Source: an uncultured Flavobacteriales bacterium (GTDB lineage Bacteria; Bacteroidota; Bacteroidia; CAIKAF01). From it: 34,844 nucleotides of DNA. This document shows positions 16,344 through 24,349 of this stretch, one piece after another (position 1 is the stretch's first letter; each line of letters starts with the position of its first letter). The stretch spans positions 1-34,844 of the forward strand of contig CAILUT010000057.1 in NCBI GenBank assembly GCA_903837495.1, in the 5' to 3' direction. Below the pieces are notes generated by a model. The model did no database searches. It was not told the origin of the DNA and was given only the letters and a program-made list of their open reading frames with translations. Position numbers and translations under genes: made by a program.

Positions 16344-16895
16344 TTAAATCACATTGAATTCAATGACCGACAAAAAAGTATTGGGGCCGTTTGATTTTAA
16401 ACGGCTGGAAGCGGGAAGCCACAGGGGCAATTTCCCGCTGGGTCCGATGTTGGCGCAGTTGAAATTAAATGTGGGTTGGGGATTGCCGTAATTCCATTGG
16501 CTTCCTGTGCAATTGGTCGAGTTCCAGTGGTTGTTCGCATTAATGGCGTTAAATCCGGTGGTTTCGAGAATGAGAATGCTGCCATTGATGTGCATTTCGG
16601 CGGCGGTGTAGTTAAAGCGACCAGAAGACAAGGTGGTGGCGTTGAAATAGCTGCCACAATTTACCAGGCGGTTTACCCCGCTCATGTTCGAATTGCCGCT
16701 GTATTGAATGCAGGCATTGTAGTATTGCTCGAATCCGTAATAGCCAACCACCTTCCATACTTTTCCTGGGGGCACGGTATCTTCAATGGAACCCACCAAT
16801 TTAATTTGATTAAACTGAAGGCTACCTTGGGCCGACACCTGGGAATTTTGGCTAAAAAAGAGAAAAGAAAGAAGCAGAGTAAGGAGAAGTTTCAT
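16344..16895 (-). CDS. Small secreted protein of unknown function
   Basis: A 183-residue protein with a clear signal peptide (MKLLLTLLLSFLFFSQNSQVSAQ). The mature part starts GSLQFNQIKLVGSIEDTVPPGKVWKV and is rich in Asn, Ser and Gly, with four cysteines (NACIQ, VNCGS, TNCTG, FNCAN) that could form two disulfides. GKVWKVVGY followed by later LPLWLPASSRL resembles small beta-sandwich proteins seen beside T9SS cargo, but I recognise no family and see no sorting domain. The genes on either side are also minus strand. It ends 94 bases before the Calx-beta start, so co-transcription is possible. Hairpin copy B sits 90 bases upstream of its ATG. Confidence 0.65.
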   Translation of the reverse strand: MKLLLTLLLSFLFFSQNSQVSAQGSLQFNQIKLVGSIEDTVPPGKVWKVVGYYGFEQYYNACIQYSGNSNMSGVNRLVNCGSYFNATTLSSGRFNYTAAEMHINGSILILETTGFNAINANNHWNSTNCTGSQWNYGNPQPTFNFNCANIGPSGKLPLWLPASSRLKSNGPNTFLSVIEFNVI

Positions 16896-16985
16896 GGGAA
16901 TGCCCGCATTTATTGTTTATTCAAGCCTGTTAAGGTAGAAAAAACAAGCATGGAAAAAAAAGGGGGGAAAAGCGGAATGCGGCCT

Positions 16986-17126
16986 GCGGTAGGGATTGAA
17001 CCCAGTAGCTCGGCGGGCAAAAGCTGTACTGCTGCGCGCGCTGCGGAGGCGACCTTGGGAGCCCCCGCAAAGCCGCTGCAGCAGACAGGTTTGGCCGCCG
17101 ACTACGGGTGAAAGCCCGGCTACCGC
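16986..17126 (+). repeat. 141-bp hairpin element, copy B
   Basis: This copy lies between the small secreted gene and recQ, 16 bp past the recQ stop and in opposite orientation to recQ. The ends are GCGGTAG and CTACCGC. Inner pairs are GTAG/CTAC, CGGCGG/CCGCCG, CAAA/TTTG, CTGT/ACAG and CTGCTGC/GCAGCAG, with apical TGCGG/CCGCA. The core GCGACCTTGGGAGC is at 17049-17062, the exact midpoint. The end pair T-A replaces C-G of copies C, D and E, a compensatory change. Nine A residues follow within three bases of its end. Confidence 0.85.
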
Positions 17127-17142
17127 CACAAAAAAAAAGAAA

Positions 17143-19338
17143 TTAATTGCCCATATCGGAGAGAAACTTAACGCGAAGAACGCGGAGTTCTTCCTCGGAA
17201 TAGACGTCTCCGAATTCATCTATAAGTATTTGAATGTCTGCATCTTCCGAATCTCTGAGGAGTTCAAAAATGCCATTCATTTCTTCTTCTTCGGTCAATT
17301 TATTCACATAATAATCGAGGTCCAGTCGAATGCCTGCTTGCACGATGGTTTCGAGTTCTTGAATAAGTTCGGCCAGTTCGAGGTCTTTATTCCGGGCAAT
17401 GACATCGAGCGGAATTTTCCGGTCAATCGACTGAATGATAGCGACTTTAATGGCTGACTTATTGGCAACCGACTTAAAACCGAGGTCCATAGGTCGGTCG
17501 ATGTCATTGTCATCGACGTAATTGGAAATAAGTTCAGCAAAGGGTTTCCCAAATTTCATCGCCTTTCCTTCGCCCACTCCGCTGATGTGTTTGAGTTCTT
17601 CCATATTGATGGGATAGGCGGTGGCCATTTCATCGAGGGAAAAATCCTGAAAAACGACAAAAGGGGGCAAATTTCGTTGCCTTGCGATTTGTTTTCGCAG
17701 GTCTTTGAGCATTGCGAGCAGGGGGGTATCGAGGGCCGATCCGCCTTTGGCTGCGAGGGCTGAGGGGTCGTCGGAGTCGGAGGCATGGAAATTTCTTTCC
17801 TCGAAGAGCTCGATAGGGAAAGGGGCATCGATGAAATCGAGGGCCTTTTTTGAGAGCAGCAGGGTACCGTAGTGTTCGACTTCTTTGCTGAGGAAATCGA
17901 GGACCAGGGCTTGCCTCATAACGGCGAGCCAGTAGGTATCGGGGTGTGCATTTCCTTTTCCGAACTGGGGCAAATCGGTGTGTCGATAGGTTTCGGTGTG
18001 GTTGTTGCGTCGGCCTTGAATAACATCGAGGACCTGAGCCATTTTGTATTTGCCTTTCATGGCGAGCAGGGTATCGAAGAGGAGCAGAAGAGCATCTTTA
18101 GCGGGGAATGTATTTTTGGGGTGGGCGCAATTGTCGCACATTTCGTTGCAGCGGTTGGCCGGAAAAGTTTCGCCGAAGTAATGGAGCAGCGCTTGGCGGC
18201 GGCAGGCGCCGGATTCGGCGAAGGAAACGACTTCTTGGAGTAGGAGTTTGTGAATTTCTTGTTCGGCCAGGGGTTTTCCGGAGAGCAGTTTTTCGAGTTT
18301 CACCACATCGTTGTAGTCGTAGAATGCGACACAGATTCCTTCACCGCCGTCTCGGCCGGCGCGGCCGGTTTCTTGGTAGTAGCTTTCTAAGCTTTTAGGA
18401 ATATCGTGGTGAATAATGAATCGAATATCGGGTTTATCGATGCCCATTCCGAACGCGATGGTTGCTACGATTACATCGACTTCTTGGTGCAGGAATAAAT
18501 CTTGATTCAGGTTTCGGGTTTTGGTGTCGAGCCCGGCGTGGTAAGGAACGGCGGAGATGCCGTTGAGCTGTAGGAGTTCGGCCAGTTCCTCGACTTTTTT
18601 GCGGTTTTGGCAGTAAATAATGCCAGATTTGGAGGCATGAAGTCGAATAAAACGGATGATTTCTTTGTTTACTTCGACTTTGGGGCGCATTTCATAGTAA
18701 AGACTGGGTCGGTTGAAGGAGTCTTTAAAGAGCGTGGCATCGGTCATGCCAAGGTTTTTCAGGATATCGTGCTGAACTTTGGGGGTGGCGGTGGCGGTAA
18801 GCGCGATGATGGGAGCCCGGTCTATCTCTTCGATGATGGCGCGCAGGCGCCGGTATTCGGGCCGAAAATCATGGCCCCATTCTGAGATGCAATGGGCCTC
18901 GTCTATGGCAAAGAAAGAAACGTGCACCGAGTGCAGGAATTGGGTGTTTTCTTCCTTGGTAAGGGATTCGGGGGCAACAAACAGCATTTTGGTTTTACCG
19001 GAAACAATGTCTTGCTTTACCCGTTCCCGTTCGCTTTTCGAGAGGGAGCTGTTGAAGAAATGGGCTACACCTTCTTGTTCGCCGAAACCCCGGATGCTAT
19101 CGACCTGGTTTTTCATTAGGGCAATCAAGGGGCTTACAATGATGGCGGTGCCTTCGCTAACTAGGGCTGGAAGTTGGTAGCACAGGCTTTTCCCGCCGCC
19201 TGTGGGCATAATTACAAAGGTGTCGTTGCCTGCCAGCACATTTTCAATGATGGCTTTCTGCTGACCTTTGAATCGGTCAAATCCAAAAATTCGCTTTAAG
19301 GCGTCTTCGATTTCGGTAGATTGATCAACGTACGACAT
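17143..19338 (-). CDS. recQ: ATP-dependent DNA helicase RecQ
   Basis: A 731-residue superfamily 2 helicase for 3'-to-5' DNA unwinding in recombination and fork repair. Walker A is MPTGGGKSLCYQLPALV (about residues 42-58) and motif II is FAIDEAHCISEWGHDFRPEY (about 142-160). Motif VI is the QETGRAGRDG segment near 335. The zinc cluster CRRQALLHYFGE...CNEMCDNC is at about 379-405, then a winged-helix RQC domain, and an HRDC domain at about 535-600 (LLAMLKDLRKQIARQRNLPP). The last 130 residues form a helical tail rich in acidic residues, usual for Bacteroidota RecQ. ATG 19338 is chosen over a TTG seven codons upstream. It is divergent from the 1236-residue PKD gene, and hairpin copy B follows its stop. 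Confidence 0.96.
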   Translation of the reverse strand: MSYVDQSTEIEDALKRIFGFDRFKGQQKAIIENVLAGNDTFVIMPTGGGKSLCYQLPALVSEGTAIIVSPLIALMKNQVDSIRGFGEQEGVAHFFNSSLSKSERERVKQDIVSGKTKMLFVAPESLTKEENTQFLHSVHVSFFAIDEAHCISEWGHDFRPEYRRLRAIIEEIDRAPIIALTATATPKVQHDILKNLGMTDATLFKDSFNRPSLYYEMRPKVEVNKEIIRFIRLHASKSGIIYCQNRKKVEELAELLQLNGISAVPYHAGLDTKTRNLNQDLFLHQEVDVIVATIAFGMGIDKPDIRFIIHHDIPKSLESYYQETGRAGRDGGEGICVAFYDYNDVVKLEKLLSGKPLAEQEIHKLLLQEVVSFAESGACRRQALLHYFGETFPANRCNEMCDNCAHPKNTFPAKDALLLLFDTLLAMKGKYKMAQVLDVIQGRRNNHTETYRHTDLPQFGKGNAHPDTYWLAVMRQALVLDFLSKEVEHYGTLLLSKKALDFIDAPFPIELFEERNFHASDSDDPSALAAKGGSALDTPLLAMLKDLRKQIARQRNLPPFVVFQDFSLDEMATAYPINMEELKHISGVGEGKAMKFGKPFAELISNYVDDNDIDRPMDLGFKSVANKSAIKVAIIQSIDRKIPLDVIARNKDLELAELIQELETIVQAGIRLDLDYYVNKLTEEEEMNGIFELLRDSEDADIQILIDEFGDVYSEEELRVLRVKFLSDMGN

Positions 19339-19670
19339 ATTCTTTTTACAGGCCTTCAACTACTTAACTTCAAAAATTGGCTTTGGCCACCCAGCACCAA
19401 AACTTTGTTCTAAGATATAAAGATTTAATCAAAGTGGAAGGAAGAAAGGATGCGATTTATTAACAATTTAGAAATACTTCTGTGCACTCCATGACGAACT
19501 GGGTTGATTGAAAGTAAAAAAAGAAAAGACAGAACCCTCCTTTTGGCGCAAATTTGTTAAAACCTACACAAGTGTGTTAATATTTTATAATTTTTTTATC
19601 TTAGAGCCACAAATTATGTAATCCATTGATTTAAAAGCCTTCTATTTCCCTACAAATACCCCCTAAGCCC
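19339..19670. promoter_or_regulatory. Divergent intergenic region of recQ and the PKD gene
   Basis: This AT-rich gap of 332 bases contains no convincing small gene. It holds the same box, TATCTTAG, on each strand: minus at 19410-19417 for recQ and plus at 19597-19604 for the PKD gene. The minus box has TTC 19 bases upstream. The plus box is followed by AGCC. Predicted leaders are about 70 bases for each gene. Confidence 0.4.
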
Positions 19671-22600
19671 ATGAACACTTCATTCCTAAAATTTTTCATT
19701 GCGGCCACCTTGTTTGCCTCGGCCGCGGTACATGCACAATGTCCGAGCATTACAGGAAACACCTCGCCTACCTGTGGACAAACCACCACTCTGACTGCCA
19801 GTGGAGGAAGCAACTATCAATGGTTTAACAACAACCAAGGTACGGGCAACCCACTGAGTACTTCGGCGAATTTTACGACACCCCCCATCACCACTTCAAC
19901 CACCTATTATGCTGCATCGCCTGGGGGATTAAGCAACGTAAGCGGTTTTACCAGTTGCTATGCGACCAACAATTGGTCGGTCAATCAGACTGGAAACGCG
20001 AACGGCAGCGTAAACACGGGAAATGCCCCAACAAGCATTGTATTGACTGGTCCGAATAGTGTAAGTGCGGGCGTTTATACCCGGTATCAAATCACCATCC
20101 CCGCCACCGGAACCTTGTCTTTCAACTGGAGTGTTCAGCACAACGATTGCTGCAGCTTCGATTATTTTGGCTATACTTTAAACGGAGCCAACACGGCCTT
20201 AACCTACAGCAGCCAAAGTGGATTCACCAGCATCGCCGTAACGGCAGGTTCAACCTTTGCATTTACCGGATATACGGTTGATGGCTGCTGCGGCACCTTT
20301 AACGCCACCATTTCCAATTTCACGGCACCTTGCCAAAGCCTATGCTTCACTCCGGTTACGGTAAACCCCAGCCCCATTGCCGCACCGGTAATCGGATATG
20401 TGGGCAATTCTGTTTTGTGTACCGGCACCACGGTTACCCTAAACACCAATCAAAACTCGGGCATTACTTGGAGCACCGGTGCGAATACGCCTACCATTAC
20501 GGTAAACACTCCCGGCACCTACAGCGCCACCTATACCGATGGAAACGGCTGTACCAGCAATTCTTCAACTCCTGTTACCTTGAATTTGTTCCCTGGCCCC
20601 AGCGCTCCCTCCATCATCAATTTAAATCCCTTGAGCGGTTGTGCTTACGACACCACCTTTTTGCAAGCCAGCTTAATGGCGGGGATTACTTGGAGCAGCG
20701 GAGACACAGGCCAAACCGTTCCGGCTATTGTGCAGGGCACCTATACAGCGACGGTTACAGATGTCAATGGCTGTATTTCTCCGCCCTCCAATGCCTTAAC
20801 CGTAACGGTTAACCCTGCCCCCATCATTGCCTCGGCCAGCACCCCCGACATCTGTTTGGGCTTGCCTACTCCGTTTAATGCCAACGTCCAACTGGGCAAC
20901 ACGAACAATGCCAGCATCAGTTCGGTGGCCTGGACCTTTGGCGACAACAACACTGGAAACACCTTAAACAGTCCGCACACCTACGCCAACACTGGCAGTT
21001 ACCCGGTTGGTTTGATTGTAAGTACCAACCACGGTTGTTCCGACACCTTGCTAACCACCGTTTTAGTCAATCCCAAGCCTTTGATTTCAAGCACCAGCGG
21101 TGCGGCCGTTTGCCATACCAATGCCACCTTGTTCAATCAAAGCACTACGGTTTCGAACGTAAACGGAGCGCAGATTAATGGATACGCCTGGACGTTTGGC
21201 GACGGAAATCAAAGCAGCCAATCGGCCCCCAACTACAGCTATGCCCAACCCGGCAGCTACTCGGTTCAGGTGATTGCATCGACCAACCAGGGCTGCTTAG
21301 ACACAGCTACCCTCAACGCCTTGGTGCATCCCAATCCGGTGCTGGGTTCGGTTTCCATTCCCAGCGGTTGCCAAGGAGCCGCCACCGCTTTAAACACCTC
21401 GGCCAGCGTGGCCAACGTGAACGGCGCTGTGATTTCTTCAACGGTTTGGACCTCAGGAGACGGAGGCAATGCCAACGGACTGCAAACCACCTACAATTAT
21501 GCACAACCCGGCAGCTACTCCGCGTTTGTAGTAACAACCACCAACCACGGCTGTACCGATACTGCCTTTGGAACGGCGGTGGTGAATCCTAGCCCCCAAA
21601 TCAACAGCACCACCTTCCCCGATGTGTGCTTTGGAGCTCCAACCCTATTCCTACAGAACTCTTCGCTATCCAATGTGAATGGAGCCCAGATTACCGGTTA
21701 TTTCTGGACTTTTGGTGATGGAACTACCAGCCCTTCGATGAATCCGACCAAAACCTATGGTTCGACCGGTGCATTTCCCGTGAGCTTTACCATCAACACC
21801 AACCAGAACTGCCCTGCGGTGTTCCAGGACACGGTGTTGGTAAACCCCTTCCCCGTCATCAGCGGCATTACCGCAGCCGATGTGTGCCAAGGCACGCCCA
21901 GCAACTTTGTTCAAAACAGTTCGGTGCCTCCGGTCAACGGCTCGGTGGTGAATGCCTACCAATGGCATTTTGGCGGAGGCAACACCAGCACCCAAGCCAA
22001 TCCATCGTTCACCTATGCCAATCCAGGCACCTATAATGTGAACTTAACGGTGAGTACGAATTATGGTTGCAGTGCCTCTTCGAGCGGTCAGGTGGTTGTG
22101 AATCCCAACCCTGTAATTTCGAGCATGTCGGTGGGCGATGTATGCCTAGGAAACGGCAGTGCTTTCTCGGCCTCGGCCTTTGTTGCTCCGGCCAACGGAT
22201 CGGTAATTAGCGGCAGCAACTGGAATTTGGGCGATGGAAACCAATCGGCACAAACCAACTTTAGCCACACCTATGCCAATGCGGGGCAATATGTAACCAC
22301 GCTAACCTTTACCAGCAACAACGGCTGCAGCACCTCGCAATCCATAACCACCCAGGTTAATCCCAATCCAGTTGTTGCTTCGGCCTCGGTCAACACTGTT
22401 TGCCAAGAAGCATTTAGCCCCTTTACCTCATCGGCATCGGTTCAGAACATCAACGGAGCTGTAATTTCAGGATACCAATGGGATTTTGGCGATGGAAATC
22501 TGGGCAGCAGCGGCAACCCCAACCACGTGTATGCCAACTATGGAAACTACAACTGGAGTGTTACCGTCAGCACCAACCACGGTTGCACCGACGTATTTAC

Positions 22601-23381
22601 AGGAAGCACGACCATCTTGCCCAAGCCACAGGCGGCCTTCACCTTGCCCGACCATTGCCGAGGCACCTTGATGCCCATTACCAATACATCTAGCATTGGT
22701 TCTGGCAGCATCGTTGCGACCCAATGGAATACCAGCACGGGGATGAGCAGCACCATGCAGGTACCCAGCTGGTTCTTCCCAAATGCCGGAAACTATACGG
22801 TTACCCTTATGTTGACCAGCGATTTGGGTTGCAAAGACACCCTGACTCAAAACGTGCTGGTTACCGATTTGATCAACTCCAACTTTAGCCCCACTTTATT
22901 GACTACGAACACGGTGCATTTCTTGCCCGACACCTTGGATCCGTATTTGAACTACTTCTGGGATTTTGGCGATGGAACATTTAGTTACGACATCAATCCC
23001 CAAAAGTTGTTCTTTTTCGCTGGATTGTACACGGTTTGCCTGACCATTACCGACAATGGCTGTTCAAGCACGACCTGCAACCCTGTTCAGTTGAACGTGG
23101 CGGGCGGTTTAGACCAAGCCGGAAACTGGAAAACCAGCATTTATCCCAACCCCTTTGATGCGGAGTTGAGCATAGGCTTGAGTGGATTAAGTCAGCAGGC
23201 AGAATTGCGCCTGCGCGACCTGAGCGGAAGGGTATTGGTGCAGCGTACGGCTCAGCCGATTTCGGGAGAACTGTTGTTCCAGTTAAATGGGAATGACATT
23301 CAAAACCTGCCTGCCGGCATGTACGTGGTAAGTGTAGATACCCAAGAGGGTAGCCAGCACTTCCGGGTGCTGAAAAAGTAA
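19671..23381 (+). CDS. Giant surface protein with nine PKD-like modules and T9SS sorting domain
   Basis: A 1236-residue exported protein with signal peptide MNTSFLKFFIAATLFASAAVHAQ. Residues about 25-85 form an Ig-like unit (ITGNTSPTCGQTTTLTASGG). About 90-235 is a unique region with a Cys-Cys pair (HNDCCSFDYFGYT, DGCCGTFNATI), and about 236-382 holds two more Ig-like units. Nine PKD-like modules of about 82-88 residues follow (about 383-1142), each with a W-x-FGDG-type turn and ending near V-NP. Seven contain a conserved Cys pair (for example ICLG and HGCSD). Module 8 has lost the FGDG turn (WNTSTGMSS). The C-terminus is a T9SS domain (SIYPNPFDAELSIGLSG, LPAGMYVVSVDTQ). It is probably an adhesin or matrix protein. 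A strong terminator follows 20 bases later. Confidence 0.92.
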   Translation: MNTSFLKFFIAATLFASAAVHAQCPSITGNTSPTCGQTTTLTASGGSNYQWFNNNQGTGNPLSTSANFTTPPITTSTTYYAASPGGLSNVSGFTSCYATNNWSVNQTGNANGSVNTGNAPTSIVLTGPNSVSAGVYTRYQITIPATGTLSFNWSVQHNDCCSFDYFGYTLNGANTALTYSSQSGFTSIAVTAGSTFAFTGYTVDGCCGTFNATISNFTAPCQSLCFTPVTVNPSPIAAPVIGYVGNSVLCTGTTVTLNTNQNSGITWSTGANTPTITVNTPGTYSATYTDGNGCTSNSSTPVTLNLFPGPSAPSIINLNPLSGCAYDTTFLQASLMAGITWSSGDTGQTVPAIVQGTYTATVTDVNGCISPPSNALTVTVNPAPIIASASTPDICLGLPTPFNANVQLGNTNNASISSVAWTFGDNNTGNTLNSPHTYANTGSYPVGLIVSTNHGCSDTLLTTVLVNPKPLISSTSGAAVCHTNATLFNQSTTVSNVNGAQINGYAWTFGDGNQSSQSAPNYSYAQPGSYSVQVIASTNQGCLDTATLNALVHPNPVLGSVSIPSGCQGAATALNTSASVANVNGAVISSTVWTSGDGGNANGLQTTYNYAQPGSYSAFVVTTTNHGCTDTAFGTAVVNPSPQINSTTFPDVCFGAPTLFLQNSSLSNVNGAQITGYFWTFGDGTTSPSMNPTKTYGSTGAFPVSFTINTNQNCPAVFQDTVLVNPFPVISGITAADVCQGTPSNFVQNSSVPPVNGSVVNAYQWHFGGGNTSTQANPSFTYANPGTYNVNLTVSTNYGCSASSSGQVVVNPNPVISSMSVGDVCLGNGSAFSASAFVAPANGSVISGSNWNLGDGNQSAQTNFSHTYANAGQYVTTLTFTSNNGCSTSQSITTQVNPNPVVASASVNTVCQEAFSPFTSSASVQNINGAVISGYQWDFGDGNLGSSGNPNHVYANYGNYNWSVTVSTNHGCTDVFTGSTTILPKPQAAFTLPDHCRGTLMPITNTSSIGSGSIVATQWNTSTGMSSTMQVPSWFFPNAGNYTVTLMLTSDLGCKDTLTQNVLVTDLINSNFSPTLLTTNTVHFLPDTLDPYLNYFWDFGDGTFSYDINPQKLFFFAGLYTVCLTITDNGCSSTTCNPVQLNVAGGLDQAGNWKTSIYPNPFDAELSIGLSGLSQQAELRLRDLSGRVLVQRTAQPISGELLFQLNGNDIQNLPAGMYVVSVDTQEGSQHFRVLKK

Positions 23382-23401
23382 TGCTTGCTTAGTGAAAAGA
23401 G

Positions 23402-23433
23402 AAACGCCGGGCATTTTGTCCGGCGTTTTTTTT
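23402..23433 (+). terminator. Rho-independent terminator of the PKD gene
   Basis: AAACGCCGG pairs with CCGGCGTTT around a nine-base loop (GCATTTTGT), with eight T residues at 23426-23433. It starts 20 bases after the stop codon. The first 86-bp repeat unit begins immediately after the T run. Confidence 0.92.
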
Positions 23434-23904
23434 GAAAGGCGTTATGAAGGGTTGCCACGAATGTTGTGATTTCCTGGCTAAATTGACATGGCCCTTATAA
23501 TCCATGATTTTTTAAAGGCATTATAAGGGTAGCCACGAATGCACGAATGTTGTGATTTCGCGGCTAAATTGTCATGGCCCTTGTAATCCATGATTTTTGA
23601 AAGGCGTTATAAGGGTAGCCACGAATGCACGAATGTTTTGATTGCCTGGCTAAATTGTCATGGGCCTTATAATCCATGATTTTTGAAAGGCGTTATAAGG
23701 GTAGCCACGAATGCACGAATGTTGTGATTTCCTGGCTAAATTGTCATGGGCCTTGTAATCCATGATTTTTGAAAGGCGTTATAAGGGTAGCCACGAATGC
23801 ACGAATGTTTTGATTTCGCGGCTAAATTGTCATGGCCCTTGTAATCCATGATTTTTGAAAGGCGTTATGAAGGGTAGCCACGAATGCACGAATGTTTTGA
23901 TTTT
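23434..23904. repeat. 86-bp tandem repeat array, five units plus a partial sixth
   Basis: Units start at 23434, 23513, 23599, 23685, 23771 and 23857. Units 2-5 are exactly 86 bp. Unit 1 is 79 bp because it lacks eight bases (GCACGAAT) and gains one. Unit 6 stops matching near 23904. Each unit carries GCCACGAATGCACGAATG (except unit 1) and an inverted repeat, TTATAAGGG near its start and CCCTTATAA near its end, with AGCCA/TGGCT inside it. Variants such as CCCTTGTAA keep pairing through G-U. No open reading frame with a gene-like composition crosses the array. It starts directly after the PKD gene terminator. Confidence 0.95.
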
Positions 23905-23964
23905 GGGGTTAGATTGGCGCAAGGAAGCTGAGCCGCGGGGAGCTTAAAAGAATGGCAACAAAGA

Positions 23965-24034
23965 ACTACCCACTACCCACTACCCACTACCCACTAATAA
24001 CTACCCACTAATAACTACCCACTAATAACTACCC
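23965..24034. repeat. 7-bp satellite, ten units of ACTACCC / ACTAATA
   Basis: Four ACTACCC units run from 23965 to 23992, then three copies of the 14-bp pair ACTAATA-ACTACCC to 24034, for ten perfect 7-bp units in all. A partial ACTA follows. The two-step structure suggests one 7-bp expansion and a later 14-bp expansion. It lies between the main 86-bp array and a detached unit of that array. Confidence 0.95.
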
Positions 24035-24041
24035 ACTAAAA

Positions 24042-24107
24042 AGCCACGAATGCACGAATGTTTTGATTTCCTGGCTAAATGGTCATGGCCTTCGTAATTA
24101 TTGATTT
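24042..24107. repeat. Detached partial unit of the 86-bp repeat
   Basis: The stretch from AGCCACGAATGCACGAATG to the final GATTTTTA matches the 86-bp unit from its eighteenth base onwards, with several substitutions (for example GTCATGGCCTTCGTAATTATT). The leading GAAAGGCGTTATAAGG is replaced by the end of the 7-bp satellite. The inverted repeat is therefore incomplete here. Confidence 0.85.
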
Positions 24108-24191
24108 TTAAAACCGCCTGGAAAAGGAGCCTAGAAGAGGCTGACACATGGGTCGGCCCCAACAATACCACACGCCAAACGGACAGGAGTC

Positions 24192-24333
24192 GCGGCAGGG
24201 ATTGACGCAACTACCCCGCAAAGGCCGAAACGGCTGCCGGCCCATTACCGGCAGAGCGACGTGAGGAGCTACTGCCGGGCCTGGGCTGGCCCGTTTTCGG
24301 CCTGCGGAGTAGTGCGGAAAGCCCGGCTGCCGC
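24192..24333 (+). repeat. 142-bp hairpin element, copy C
   Basis: This copy lies between the repeat array and purL, 16 bp past the purL stop and opposite in orientation to it. The ends are GCGGCAG and CTGCCGC. Inner pairs are CTAC/GTAG, CCGCA/TGCGG and GGCCGAAA/TTTTCGGCC. An apical hairpin has CCGGCAG pairing with CTGCCGG around AGCGACGTGAGGAGCTA. The core GCGACGTGAGGAGC is at 24256-24269, exactly the midpoint. It is closely related to copy E. Confidence 0.88.
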
Positions 24334-24349
24334 GCAAAGGCCACGAAAA

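Noticed and set aside
16476-17111. A 211-residue plus-strand frame antisense to the small secreted gene and running into copy B.
   Set aside because: The minus-strand frame has a clear signal peptide and composition. The plus-strand frame has neither and ends in the repeat.
20330-20812. A 160-residue plus-strand frame inside the PKD gene, and other frames in the 1236-residue gene.
   Set aside because: They lie in shifted frames of a gene with a signal peptide, a repeated domain structure and a sorting domain. Their composition is of the shadow type (rich in His, Arg and Gln).
23434-24107. Possible CRISPR array.
   Set aside because: The units are 86-bp direct repeats with no unique spacers, no cas gene is present, and the following 7-bp repeats are perfect slippage-type units.
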